Part shown: positions 7,601 through 12,824 of the stretch, one piece after another | Layout of the letters: the number at the start of each line of letters is the position of its first letter | How positions within the stretch are numbered: position 1 is the stretch's first letter | NCBI GenBank assembly: GCA_035535495.1 | Contig: DATLQA010000176.1 | Coordinates: forward strand, 1 to 13,974 | Direction of reading: 5' to 3' | Origin: DASUZB01 sp035535495 | GTDB taxonomy: Bacteria; Actinomycetota; CALGFH01 | Length of the DNA stretch: 13,974 nucleotides | Position numbers and translations under genes: made by a program | The notes under the pieces: generated by a model | Databases searched by the model: none | Told to the model about the DNA's origin: nothing | Seen by the model: the letters and a program-made list of their open reading frames with translations, nothing else

Positions 7601-8083
7601 GATCGCCCGGTCCATCAGCGCGAGACCCGCCGCCCGGAAGGCTGCTCGCCGGGTGACCAGCCACTCGTCGAACAGCGGCGCGCCCTGCACCTCGAAGCCC
7701 TCGAGGAACTCCCCGCGGCAGAGCCGGACCGCGGCCAGCAGCTCCTGATCGTCGCCGCCACCGGCGAGCCGGTCGACCTCCAGCGCGTCGACCCAGACGG
7801 GCCGGCCTGGAGCGAGCCCGACCGTCTGGCGGCCCGCCTCGACGTGGTCGGGGAGTGCCCGGCGCAGCTTCGTCAGGACCAGGCGCAGGTTCGCCCTGGC
7901 GGTCGCCTCCGGCAGGTCGCTCCAGAGCAGGCCGGCGAGCGCCGCCCGTGGGTGGGCACGCCCGGTCACCGCCAGGTAGACGAGCAGCGCCGTTGCCTTG
8001 GCCGACGCCAACTCCACCAGTGGACGTCCGCCCACGGCCAGCTTGATCCCGCCGAGGACACGGACGACAAGCTCCTGCTCCAT
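4577..8083 (-). CDS. AfsR/SARP-family BTAD regulator with NB-ARC and TPR-like domains
   Basis: A 1168-residue cytoplasmic transcription activator. An OmpR-type winged helix (about 1-95) binds DNA, and the bacterial transcriptional activation (BTAD) domain follows (about 97-243). A linker leads to an NB-ARC/STAND ATPase with Walker A GPGGIGKT (312-319), Walker B LLLVLDN (388-394), LLVTSR (417-422), GVPLAIELA (485-493) and the MHELLRQYA motif near 594-602. Residues from about 640 to the end are helical and Ala/Leu/Arg-rich, with TPR-like character. Large SARPs of this plan use the ATPase/TPR part as a switch, often for secondary metabolism. The frame stays open upstream to 8335, but the ATG at 8083 begins right at the winged-helix domain and the extension would overlap the divergent gene. 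The ribosome site is only a G-run. Autoregulation is likely, given the phased repeats in its promoter. The signal and targets are unknown. Confidence 0.92.
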   Translation of the reverse strand: MEQELVVRVLGGIKLAVGGRPLVELASAKATALLVYLAVTGRAHPRAALAGLLWSDLPEATARANLRLVLTKLRRALPDHVEAGRQTVGLAPGRPVWVDALEVDRLAGGGDDQELLAAVRLCRGEFLEGFEVQGAPLFDEWLVTRRAAFRAAGLALMDRAIQSARDRGDAATGTEVARLMLELEPLHEEAHRALMWFMAKGGQRGAALAQFETCRYVLREELGIEPSEATLVLRDEIARSGGFTELGEPAVQQATRPAGMRTGPGVTDGAVSPPHAADLPGPLTALVGREQELARLQALLDDSACRLVTLVGPGGIGKTRLAAEVTAARQDRHRDGAVFVSFVGTSPARPEEATDLVVANLAAALGVSLAVPRDPLELLADHLVGRELLLVLDNLEQLRDAAAALAELLRRSPGVQLLVTSRRRLGLGVEWLVEVPGLPYPPAGGEAAGYEAAELFEARASLVRRGFRLAADPEGVAQVCRLVAGVPLAIELAARWVRSASPTAIAERLATGLDLLETSAPDVELRHRSLRSVIDWSWRLLTGDERRVLARLSVLRGGFDLDAAAAVAGASLPLLAGLVDHSLIEVGEDGRYGMHELLRQYAADRLAADPDDERATRERHAGYFAGLLPDTEVAAVGGPDLDAEVENLRAATEWLVTTAGPARLDAYLDRLWLLYRRRGWFREAQAVLGAALERDGVPPLEQARWHRMLGEAHLQIGAAGPSRDHLERSLALLGGPPVPASAAGWTAMLGRQVLRRALRSLRPGGSVERRPELRARAAEQGRVAWPLMESYYMLEERAALMPSSMWGLTQAERSGQLEVVAPSRVGLGMILGTAGFSRLADRHVRAATDAVNHLTTDPAAQVFTCVVGGLHWLGAGNWAEFDAGYAKAMEVAAQAHLHRWTDEVILLAAITRYLTARYEEAMAMAAEAMATGRERRDPMVHLWGLLILAEVALRMDAHDSRIEGWMAEAIPLFTRGVAAVDAARGHAAMARFHLSAGRPDEAWQSVKVTDTLIGDQPSFAQYTLEAHAGIPEVCLALMERGGAGVDPAELRSTTATGVRRLRAYARYYAMARARALIYQGWSEWLAGRHGRAARAWARAAREAERLRMPYELARAHYEFGRHLSRGDRSPLGLEGREHLDRARAGFEAIGCRTDLAAVETLMAASPSG

Positions 8084-8098
8084 GGTCGCCCCACAGGA

Positions 8099-8104
8099 AC
8101 CATA
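8099..8104 (-). promoter_or_regulatory. Probable -10 box of the SARP gene
   Basis: TATGGT on the minus strand fits the actinobacterial TANNNT pattern and lies 15 bases upstream of the ATG at 8083. The -35 region (TCGTTT on the minus strand, 17 bases upstream) is poor and overlaps the heptamer repeats, as is typical of activator-dependent SARP promoters. Confidence 0.4.
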
Positions 8105-8119
8105 TCGCGAACAACGCCC

Positions 8120-8148
8120 GGAAACGATGGGGAAACGGTCGGCACACG
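8120..8148. promoter_or_regulatory. Putative SARP operator: three 11-bp-phased heptamers
   Basis: On the plus strand GGAAACG occurs at 8120-8126 and 8131-8137, and GCACACG (5 of 7 matches) at 8142-8148, with exact 11-bp phasing. Read toward the SARP gene these are CGTGTGC, CGTTTCC and CGTTTCC. SARP proteins are known to bind heptameric direct repeats one helical turn apart, next to the -10 box. The CGTT core also resembles reported AfsR-type half-sites. The site lies between this SARP gene and its divergent neighbour, so it could serve both. Direct binding is inference. Confidence 0.55.
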
Positions 8149-8157
8149 CCGGGCCCG

Positions 8158-8163
8158 TATGGT
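8158..8163 (+). promoter_or_regulatory. Possible -10 box for the small Cys/His gene
   Basis: TATGGT, the same hexamer as the -10 proposed for the opposite promoter, lies 38 bases before the ATG at 8202. No good -35 hexamer is present at 17-18 bp, which again suggests activator dependence. Confidence 0.35.
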
Positions 8164-8201
8164 CGCTCCGACCTGCGTCATGTCCAGAGAGGAGCGCAGC
8201 C

Positions 8202-8408
8202 ATGTCCGACCTCATCTCCTGCCCCGACCACGCCTGCCGGGCTCCTGCCCGGATCGTGGACCGCTGGACCTGGGGATCCAGCGACGGCCCGGTCGAGCAC
8301 GTCAAGACCGGCTGCGAGCGCGGCCATTGGTTCACCGTCGCGGTCGACTCGCTCTACTTCCAGCTGGCCACGACCGCGCCCGGCCAGGTGCTGGTGTCGG
8401 TCGCCTGA
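8202..8408 (+). CDS. Small Cys/His protein, putative zinc-binding
   Basis: A 68-residue protein starting at an ATG with GAGAGGAG about eight bases upstream. Cys7 and Cys12 (CPDHAC) near the N-terminus, and Cys38 with His42 (CERGH) after a short central segment, look like the two halves of a compact zinc-ribbon-like site. There is no signal peptide or membrane segment. The central part (DRWTWGSSDGPVEHVKT) looks structured rather than low-complexity. I do not know a named function. It is divergent from the SARP regulator and shares its promoter region, so co-regulation is likely. A hairpin follows nine bases after the stop. Confidence 0.82.
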   Translation: MSDLISCPDHACRAPARIVDRWTWGSSDGPVEHVKTGCERGHWFTVAVDSLYFQLATTAPGQVLVSVA

Positions 8409-8416
8409 CCGGCGGT

Positions 8417-8438
8417 CCGGGAGGTTGCGACCTCCGGG
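8417..8438 (+). terminator. Hairpin terminator after the small Cys/His gene
   Basis: GGAGGT (8420-8425) and ACCTCC (8430-8435) pair around a TGCG loop. Beyond a single G/G mismatch two more G-C pairs form. It sits just after the stop at 8408. It lacks a T-run, as do many terminators in very GC-rich genomes. Confidence 0.45.
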
Positions 8439-8537
8439 GCCGGACGGTTCTCCGGCGTGAGCCGCGGGGCGGTTGACCCGGACGCAACGGGTCCCGGGGC
8501 TGGACCAAGGCCAGCCCTGGGCGAGGAAGGAGCAGGA

Positions 8538-10109
8538 ATGAGCGAGGAGCACATCTGGCGCAGCGACCTGGCCGACGTCGAGGTCGGCGGCGTTTCCCTG
8601 CCGGAGTTCGTGCTGGAGCACGCCGGCCGGCTGGCCGACAAGCCGGCGCTGGTCGACGCCCAGAGCGGCCGGAGCATCTCCTACGGGCTGCTTGCCGCCG
8701 GGGTGGAGCGGGTCGCCGCCGCCCTGGCCGCGCGCGGCTTCGGCAAGGGCGACGTGCTCGCCCTCTACAGTCCCAACCTGCCCGAGTACGCCCTGGCGGC
8801 CTACGGGGCGATGGCCGCCGGCGGCGCCGTCACCGGCGCCAACCCGCTGCTGACCGCGGAAGAACTTGCCGGCCAGCTCGCCGACGCCGGTGCCAGCATC
8901 CTGATCACCGTCCCGCCGTTCCTCGACCGCGCCCGAGCCGCGGCCGAGAAGGCCGGCGTCGACGAGGTGCTGGTCTTCGGCGAGGCGGAGGGCGCCACGC
9001 CGTTCTCCACCCTGGTCGCCCACGGCCACGGACCGGCCACGGTCGCGATCGACCCCGAGGAGACCCTGGCCAGCCTGCCGTACTCGAGCGGCACCACCGG
9101 CCTGCCCAAGGGCGTCGAGCAGACCCACGGCGTCCTGGTCACCAACGCCCGCCAGTCGCAGGCGACCATGGGGGTCGGCGAGGACGACGTGGTCCTCGCG
9201 GTGGCGCCGCTCTTCCACGCGTTGGGGTTCAACACCGTCCTCGCCTGCGGGCTGCGCGCCGGCGCCACCGTGGTCACCATGCCCCGCTTCGACCTGGAGG
9301 ACTTCCTCCGGGCCGTCCAGGAGCACCGGGTGAGCTTCACCATCGTGGTCCCACCGATCATGCTCGCGCTCGCCAGCCACCCGCTGGTCGACCGCTACGA
9401 CCTCTCCTCGCTGCGCGTGGTCGGCTGCGGAGCCGCCCCGCTCGGCGCCGACCTGGAGCAGCGCGGTGCCGACCGCCTCGGCTGCGCCGTGATCCAGGGG
9501 TTCGGCATGACCGAGATGACGGCGACCATCGCCGTCAGCCCGGTCGGCGCTCCCAGGCGCGGGGCGTCAGGGCGGCTGCTGGCGAACACCCAGGCGCGCA
9601 TCGTCGACCCGGCGACCGGCGCCGACCTCGGGCCGGGACGGACCGGGGAGCTGTGGGTGCGCGGCCCGCAGGTCATGCGGGGCTACCGGGACCGGCCGGA
9701 GGCGACCGCCGCCACCATCGACGCGCAAGGCTGGCTGCACACCGGCGACCTCTGCTACTTCGACGAGGACGGCTATCTCTACGTGGTCGACCGGCTGAAG
9801 GAGCTGATCAAGTACAAGGGGTACCAGGTCGCACCGGCCGAGCTGGAGCACCTGCTGCTGGCCCACCCGGCCGTGGCCGACGCCGCGGTGGTGCCGCGTC
9901 CTGACGAGGAGGCGGGGGAGATCCCGGTCGCGCACGTGGTCCCCCGCGCGGAGGTGACCGCCGAGGAGCTGCAGGCCTGGGTGGCCGAGCGGGTCGCGCC
10001 CTACAAGCGGGTCCGCGCTGTCCGGTTCACCGACCAGATCCCCAAGTCCCCGTCGGGCAAGCTGCTCCGGCGACTGCTGGTCGAGGCCGAACGCGCCCGT
10101 CCGGCGTAG
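8538..10109 (+). CDS. 4-coumarate-CoA-ligase-like acyl-CoA synthetase
   Basis: A 523-residue ANL-superfamily enzyme. The family activates a carboxylic acid with ATP to an acyl-AMP, then transfers it to CoA. The phosphate-binding loop YSSGTTGLPKG is at 182-192 and the aromatic/TE motif GFGMTE at 321-326. GELWVRGPQVMRGY (370-383) and TGD (402-404) follow, then the hinge motif DRLKELIKYKGYQVAPAELE (418-437). The catalytic lysine is Lys508 in PKSPSGK. These motifs and the length fit the 4CL/luciferase-like branch. The acid substrate (aryl, fatty or other) cannot be deduced from sequence by eye. The ATG has GGAAGGAG five bases upstream, and the longer upstream frame has no such site. All catalytic motifs are intact. 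The gene follows the small Cys/His gene by 129 bp with a hairpin between them, and its stop is two bases from that of the convergent PHP gene. Confidence 0.94.
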   Translation: MSEEHIWRSDLADVEVGGVSLPEFVLEHAGRLADKPALVDAQSGRSISYGLLAAGVERVAAALAARGFGKGDVLALYSPNLPEYALAAYGAMAAGGAVTGANPLLTAEELAGQLADAGASILITVPPFLDRARAAAEKAGVDEVLVFGEAEGATPFSTLVAHGHGPATVAIDPEETLASLPYSSGTTGLPKGVEQTHGVLVTNARQSQATMGVGEDDVVLAVAPLFHALGFNTVLACGLRAGATVVTMPRFDLEDFLRAVQEHRVSFTIVVPPIMLALASHPLVDRYDLSSLRVVGCGAAPLGADLEQRGADRLGCAVIQGFGMTEMTATIAVSPVGAPRRGASGRLLANTQARIVDPATGADLGPGRTGELWVRGPQVMRGYRDRPEATAATIDAQGWLHTGDLCYFDEDGYLYVVDRLKELIKYKGYQVAPAELEHLLLAHPAVADAAVVPRPDEEAGEIPVAHVVPRAEVTAEELQAWVAERVAPYKRVRAVRFTDQIPKSPSGKLLRRLLVEAERARPA

Positions 10110-10111
10110 TC

Positions 10112-11161
10112 CTACGACCCATCGCGACGCCCGCGCTCTTCGGTCCAGGCGACCAGCTCTTCGGCGTCCCACGCGTTGACCAGCAGGTCAGCGGTGACGC
10201 CACAGGCGAAGGCTCGCTCGCAGCCACCGAGCTGCCAGTCGAGCTGGCCGGGAGCGTGGGCGTCGCTGTCGACGGCGATCCGGCAGCCGGCCTCGACGGC
10301 CAGCCGGAGCAGCCGCTTGGGTGGGTCCTGCCGGTCGGGACGGGAGTTGACCTCGACGGCGACGTCGTAGGCGGCGCAGGCGTCGAACACCAGCTCCGGG
10401 TCGAACTCCGACTCTGGCCGGCGCTGGCCCTCCACCTTCCGGCCGGTGACGTGGCCGAGCACGTCGACCAGCGGGTTGGCCACGGCGGCGACCAGCCGCC
10501 CGGTCATCTCCACCCGTGGCATGCGCAGCTTGGAGTGGACGCTGGCCACCACCAGGTCGAGCTGGTCGAGCAGCTCCGGCTCCTGGTCGAGCGCGCCGTC
10601 GTCGAGGATGTCGACCTCGATGCCGGTGAGGATGCGGAACGGCGCCAGCGTCCGGTTGAGCTTGGCGACCTCGTCGAGCTGCGCCCGCAACCGCTCCGCG
10701 CTGAGCCCGTTCGCCACGGTGAGCCGCGGCGAGTGGTCGGTGAGGACGAGGTACTCGTGGCCGAGGCCGATGGCGGCCTCGGCCATCTCGGCGATCGGGC
10801 TGCCACCGTCCGACCAGGTCGAGTGGGTGTGGCAGTCGCCCCGCAGGGTGGCCCTGAGCGCCGCCGCGCCCTCGGCCACGGGCCGGCCCTCGGTGGCCTC
10901 CAGGCGGCGCAGGTAGACGGGCCGCTCGCCGGCGAGCGCCTCGCGGATCACCCGCTCGGTGACCTCACCAACGCCGGCCAGCGTCCGCAGGCCGCCAGGA
11001 TTGGACGCGAGCCTGGCCAGCTCGGCCGGGTCCACCGCCTCGACCGCGGCGGCAGCCCGGCGGAACGCCCGCACCCTGTAGGTCGGCTCCTGCGCCCGCT
11101 CCAGCAGGAAGGCGATGCGGCGCAGCGCGTCGACGGGCGCCAGTGGCTCCGGCTCGGTCAT
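10112..11161 (-). CDS. HHH_8 + PHP domain protein (PolX-like phosphoesterase without polymerase)
   Basis: A 349-residue predicted metal-dependent phosphoesterase. Residues 10-90 resemble the N-terminal helix-hairpin-helix (HHH_8) domain of bacterial PolX (RVRAFRRAA near 29-37, LAGVGEVTERVI at 61-72). Residues 107-345 form a complete PHP domain: HTHSTWSDG (111-119), LTDHS (140-144), GIEVDIL (180-186), ASVHS (206-210), DVLGHVTGR (233-241), EVNSRPDR (270-277) and DSDAH (298-302). All expected His/Asp/Glu metal ligands are visible. In full PolX a polymerase palm and fingers lie between these parts; here they are absent. PHP domains of this type act as 3'-5' exonucleases or other phosphoesterases, so the substrate is open. 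The ATG has only a weak ribosome site. The gene is convergent with the CoA ligase. Confidence 0.9.
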   Translation of the reverse strand: MTEPEPLAPVDALRRIAFLLERAQEPTYRVRAFRRAAAAVEAVDPAELARLASNPGGLRTLAGVGEVTERVIREALAGERPVYLRRLEATEGRPVAEGAAALRATLRGDCHTHSTWSDGGSPIAEMAEAAIGLGHEYLVLTDHSPRLTVANGLSAERLRAQLDEVAKLNRTLAPFRILTGIEVDILDDGALDQEPELLDQLDLVVASVHSKLRMPRVEMTGRLVAAVANPLVDVLGHVTGRKVEGQRRPESEFDPELVFDACAAYDVAVEVNSRPDRQDPPKRLLRLAVEAGCRIAVDSDAHAPGQLDWQLGGCERAFACGVTADLLVNAWDAEELVAWTEERGRRDGS

Positions 11162-11317
11162 GGGCTCATCATCGGACAGCCCCGGTCCCGCGGGCCACTG
11201 CTAGAGAAGCGGTCGTGGCCCTCGTCTAGCCACCGCCCGGCATGGCATGCGCGACCGCCCGGGCGGCCGGGGCCGCCGGGCGGTCGGGCAGCGCGGAGGA
11301 GCTACGAGGCGGAGGAG
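11162..11317. other. Gap between PHP gene and small membrane-protein gene
   Basis: This stretch holds the start region of the PHP gene, a long GC hairpin at 11253-11285 and most of a 16-bp tandem duplication. No other gene is visible. The PHP promoter should lie between 11162 and about 11250, but I cannot identify it. Confidence 0.5.
11253..11285 (-). terminator. Long GC hairpin after the small membrane-protein gene
   Basis: GACCGCCCGG (11253-11262) and CCGGGCGGTC (11276-11285) are perfect 10-bp complements. The 13 bases between them can also pair (GCGGCC with GGCCGC), giving alternative, longer stems. It lies downstream of the minus-strand gene ending at 11318 and before the PHP gene. It is probably a terminator, though no T-run follows. 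Confidence 0.5.
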
Positions 11318-11324
11318 CTACGAG
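11293..11324. repeat. Perfect 16-bp tandem duplication
   Basis: Two identical copies of GCGGAGGAGCTACGAG lie head to tail at 11293-11308 and 11309-11324. The stop codon of the minus-strand gene (11318-11320) is inside the second copy. One unit alone would give the same protein end, so the duplication adds only downstream sequence. This looks like a replication-slippage product. Confidence 0.85.
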
Positions 11325-11518
11325 GTCGATGCCTCGTGCCAGACTCCCTCGTCCAGCGCGGCCCGCTGCTGCTTGCGGCGCATGGCGTAGGCGAAGCCCC
11401 CGACGAGAGCCACGAGGAACACCAGCTTCCTGCCCCGACGCGACTTGTGTTCGTGCTCGAGCTCGTGGCTGTGTTCGGGTATGACCTCGTCGTCGCGGTC
11501 CTCACGCTTCCGCGCCAT
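11318..11518 (-). CDS. Small His-rich single-span membrane protein
   Basis: A 66-residue protein with an excellent ribosome site (GAGGAGGG about six bases before the ATG). Residues 1-30 are highly charged and include EHSHELEHEH (15-24), with alternating histidines that could bind metal. Residues 31-46 (KLVFLVALVGGFAYAM) form one membrane segment flanked by basic residues, so the N-terminus may lie on either face. The tail ends EGVWHEASTS. The short helix, basic cluster and final acidic-W-x-E-A pattern recall the actinobacterial DLW-39-type small proteins. That family is shorter at the N-terminus and has no known function. The gene lies 97 bp downstream of the four-helix membrane protein, separated from it by a hairpin. 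Confidence 0.8.
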   Translation of the reverse strand: MARKREDRDDEVIPEHSHELEHEHKSRRGRKLVFLVALVGGFAYAMRRKQQRAALDEGVWHEASTS

Positions 11519-11598
11519 CTGGGTCCCTCCTCGGGAACGGCGGCTGTGAGGGGTGGAGTGTAATCCTCTCGCGCTCGTCAGGCGCCTCGCAGCGCCCA

Positions 11599-11614
11599 GC
11601 CGTCCCGAGACGGC
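11599..11614 (-). terminator. Short hairpin just after the four-helix membrane-protein gene
   Basis: GCCGTC and GACGGC pair around a four-base loop (TCGG on the minus strand), one base beyond the stop codon at 11616. There is no T-run. It could terminate or attenuate transcription before the small membrane-protein gene. Confidence 0.35.
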
Positions 11615-11615
11615 G

Positions 11616-12074
11616 TCAGTCGCCGGCGCCGAGCGCGGTGAGCAGGACCAGCACCAGCGTGGTGGCAGCCAGCAGGCCGTGGAGGACCACCACCGGGACG
11701 GGGAAGTGCTGCTCGGGAGGGCGGGCCCGACCGGCTCCGGCGGCATCGGCCACGGCGGCTTCGGCCACGCCGGCGGTCGCGGCGACCCGGCGGCCCTGCA
11801 GCCAGAAGGCCAGCATGGTGAACCCCATCAGGGCGACCACCAGCAGGGCGGCGAACGCCACCCAGGCGAGGGCGTCGCTATCGGTGGCGAGGTAGATGAT
11901 CCACAGGACCAGGCCTCCCGCGGCGAGCAGGAAGTGGCCGAGGATCAGCGCGGGCGGGAACTTGCTGGTCGAGACCGCGCGGTCCCGCAGCCCACCCCGG
12001 CTGAGCCAGGTCCACAGCAGGACGAAGCCGCCAAGCGCGGTGACGACCCAGGTGATCAATGCCGCAACGCCCAT
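11616..12074 (-). CDS. Four-helix membrane protein of unknown function
   Basis: A 152-residue integral membrane protein. It has a near-perfect ribosome site (AAGGAGG six bases before the ATG). Predicted spans are about 4-24, 42-62, 68-92 and 126-148. The loop between spans 3 and 4 is Ala-rich and variable-looking (95-122). Histidines lie inside or at the edge of membrane segments: His47 in span 2, and His123 and His132 around span 4. The PEQHFPVPVVVLHG stretch looks like a conserved feature. Paired membrane histidines occur in haem-carrying proteins, but that link is speculation here. I recall similar proteins in Actinomycetota but no established name. It lies 81 bp downstream of the DUF2231 gene on the same strand and is probably co-transcribed with it. 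Confidence 0.82.
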   Translation of the reverse strand: MGVAALITWVVTALGGFVLLWTWLSRGGLRDRAVSTSKFPPALILGHFLLAAGGLVLWIIYLATDSDALAWVAFAALLVVALMGFTMLAFWLQGRRVAATAGVAEAAVADAAGAGRARPPEQHFPVPVVVLHGLLAATTLVLVLLTALGAGD

Positions 12075-12155
12075 CTTTCCCCTCCTTGTCGACCGAGCCG
12101 CGGTTCAGCGGCCACCGCCTGCCGAGCTCTCACCTCCGCGTCGCCGGCGTGGCTG

Positions 12156-12686
12156 TCAGCTCCGGTTCTGACCGGGACCGGACTGGAACGCGGTGGCCTG
12201 GGTGGCCTCGTCGGCCACGCGCACCCCGTAGCGGTAGGCGAGCCGGCCGCCGAGCCAGCCGGCGGCCGCCAGCAGGGCGAGCGCCACGGCCGAGAGCGCG
12301 ATCAGCCAGGTGGCGACGCCGTCCGGCTCTTCGAGCCGTGCCTGGCGCAGCAGGAACGAGCCGCCGAAGGCACAGACCACCACAAGGTTCAGCGCCATGT
12401 GGAGGAGACCGGTGCGGAACGCCTTCGTCCCCATGGGGATCGCGACCAGGTCGAGAAAGCCGAACGTCGCCGCCACCAGGGCGCCAACCACGCCGAGACC
12501 GATCAGCCACCAGGCGCCCTTGGCGAACACCAGCGGCTCGTCGGACCACCGCGAGGCCAGGTCGAAGACGAAGCTGGCGACCCAGGCTCCGATCGGCACC
12601 GTGACCAGCACCGGATGGAAAGGATGCCCGTACGGCCCTGCCAGCCGGCTCACCGGGCGCTTGGCCTGATGGAGCTCGGTCACCAT
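12156..12686 (-). CDS. DUF2231 family membrane protein
   Basis: A 176-residue predicted membrane protein. The N-terminal GHPFHPVLVTVPIGAW (20-35) is the typical DUF2231 signature, an HPxHP-like motif entering the first span. Four hydrophobic spans lie at about 26-44, 58-80, 92-113 and 126-145, with His96 at the start of the third. The C-terminal 25 residues are hydrophilic. The family's function is not established. The ATG has GGGGAGAAG about four bases upstream. This is the first gene of the minus-strand membrane set, and it is divergent from a COG2345-type regulator that may control it. A promoter-like pair lies at 12721-12749. Confidence 0.9.
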   Translation of the reverse strand: MVTELHQAKRPVSRLAGPYGHPFHPVLVTVPIGAWVASFVFDLASRWSDEPLVFAKGAWWLIGLGVVGALVAATFGFLDLVAIPMGTKAFRTGLLHMALNLVVVCAFGGSFLLRQARLEEPDGVATWLIALSAVALALLAAAGWLGGRLAYRYGVRVADEATQATAFQSGPGQNRS

Positions 12687-12720
12687 GCGCTTCTCCCCAG
12701 CCGAGGCATTTCACCAACGG

Positions 12721-12749
12721 ACGTTAGTGTTTTTATGACAACCACGCAA
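12721..12749 (-). promoter_or_regulatory. Probable promoter of the DUF2231 gene
   Basis: On the minus strand, TTGCGT (12749-12744) and TAACGT (12726-12721) are separated by exactly 17 bases. This gives a recognisable -35 (TTG core) and a TANNNT -10. The spacer is unusually A/T-rich for this window. Transcription would start about 30 bases before the ATG at 12686. Confidence 0.45.
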
Positions 12750-12766
12750 GCGTCCCAGCTCATGGC

Positions 12767-12824
12767 GGTTCGTGCGGTATTCCGCCCAGCTTGGTTCGTG
12801 CTACCGTCGCACCATGCACGAACC
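12767..12824. promoter_or_regulatory. Putative operator: three copies of GGTTCGTGC
   Basis: GGTTCGTGC occurs at 12767-12775 and 12793-12801, and its exact complement GCACGAACC at 12816-12824. The last two form a perfect 9-bp inverted repeat with a 14-base centre that covers the -10 box and start codon of the regulator gene. The first two are direct repeats 26 bp apart. Such a layout suits a dimeric winged-helix repressor controlling its own gene. Binding is inferred. Confidence 0.5.
12802..12807 (+). promoter_or_regulatory. Probable -10 box giving a leaderless mRNA
   Basis: TACCGT fits TANNNT and ends six bases before the ATG at 12814, so transcription would start at or next to the A of the ATG. 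No Shine-Dalgarno sequence precedes that ATG. Leaderless mRNAs are common in Actinomycetota. Confidence 0.45.

Noticed and set aside
8084..8335. N-terminal extension of the SARP gene
   Set aside because: It overlaps the divergent Cys/His gene and the shared promoter, and the winged-helix domain begins at the ATG at 8083.
6938..8476. Plus-strand open frame of 512 codons opposite the SARP gene
   Set aside because: Antisense of clear winged-helix, BTAD and Walker A coding sequence. Gln/Arg/Gly-rich product with no domain.
8178..9380. Minus-strand open frame of 400 codons opposite the CoA ligase
   Set aside because: Antisense of an intact ANL enzyme, with a Gly/Asp/His/Gln-rich product typical of a shadow frame.
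10256..11563. Plus-strand open frame of 435 codons opposite the PHP gene
   Set aside because: Antisense of a PHP domain with all metal ligands intact; no recognisable product.
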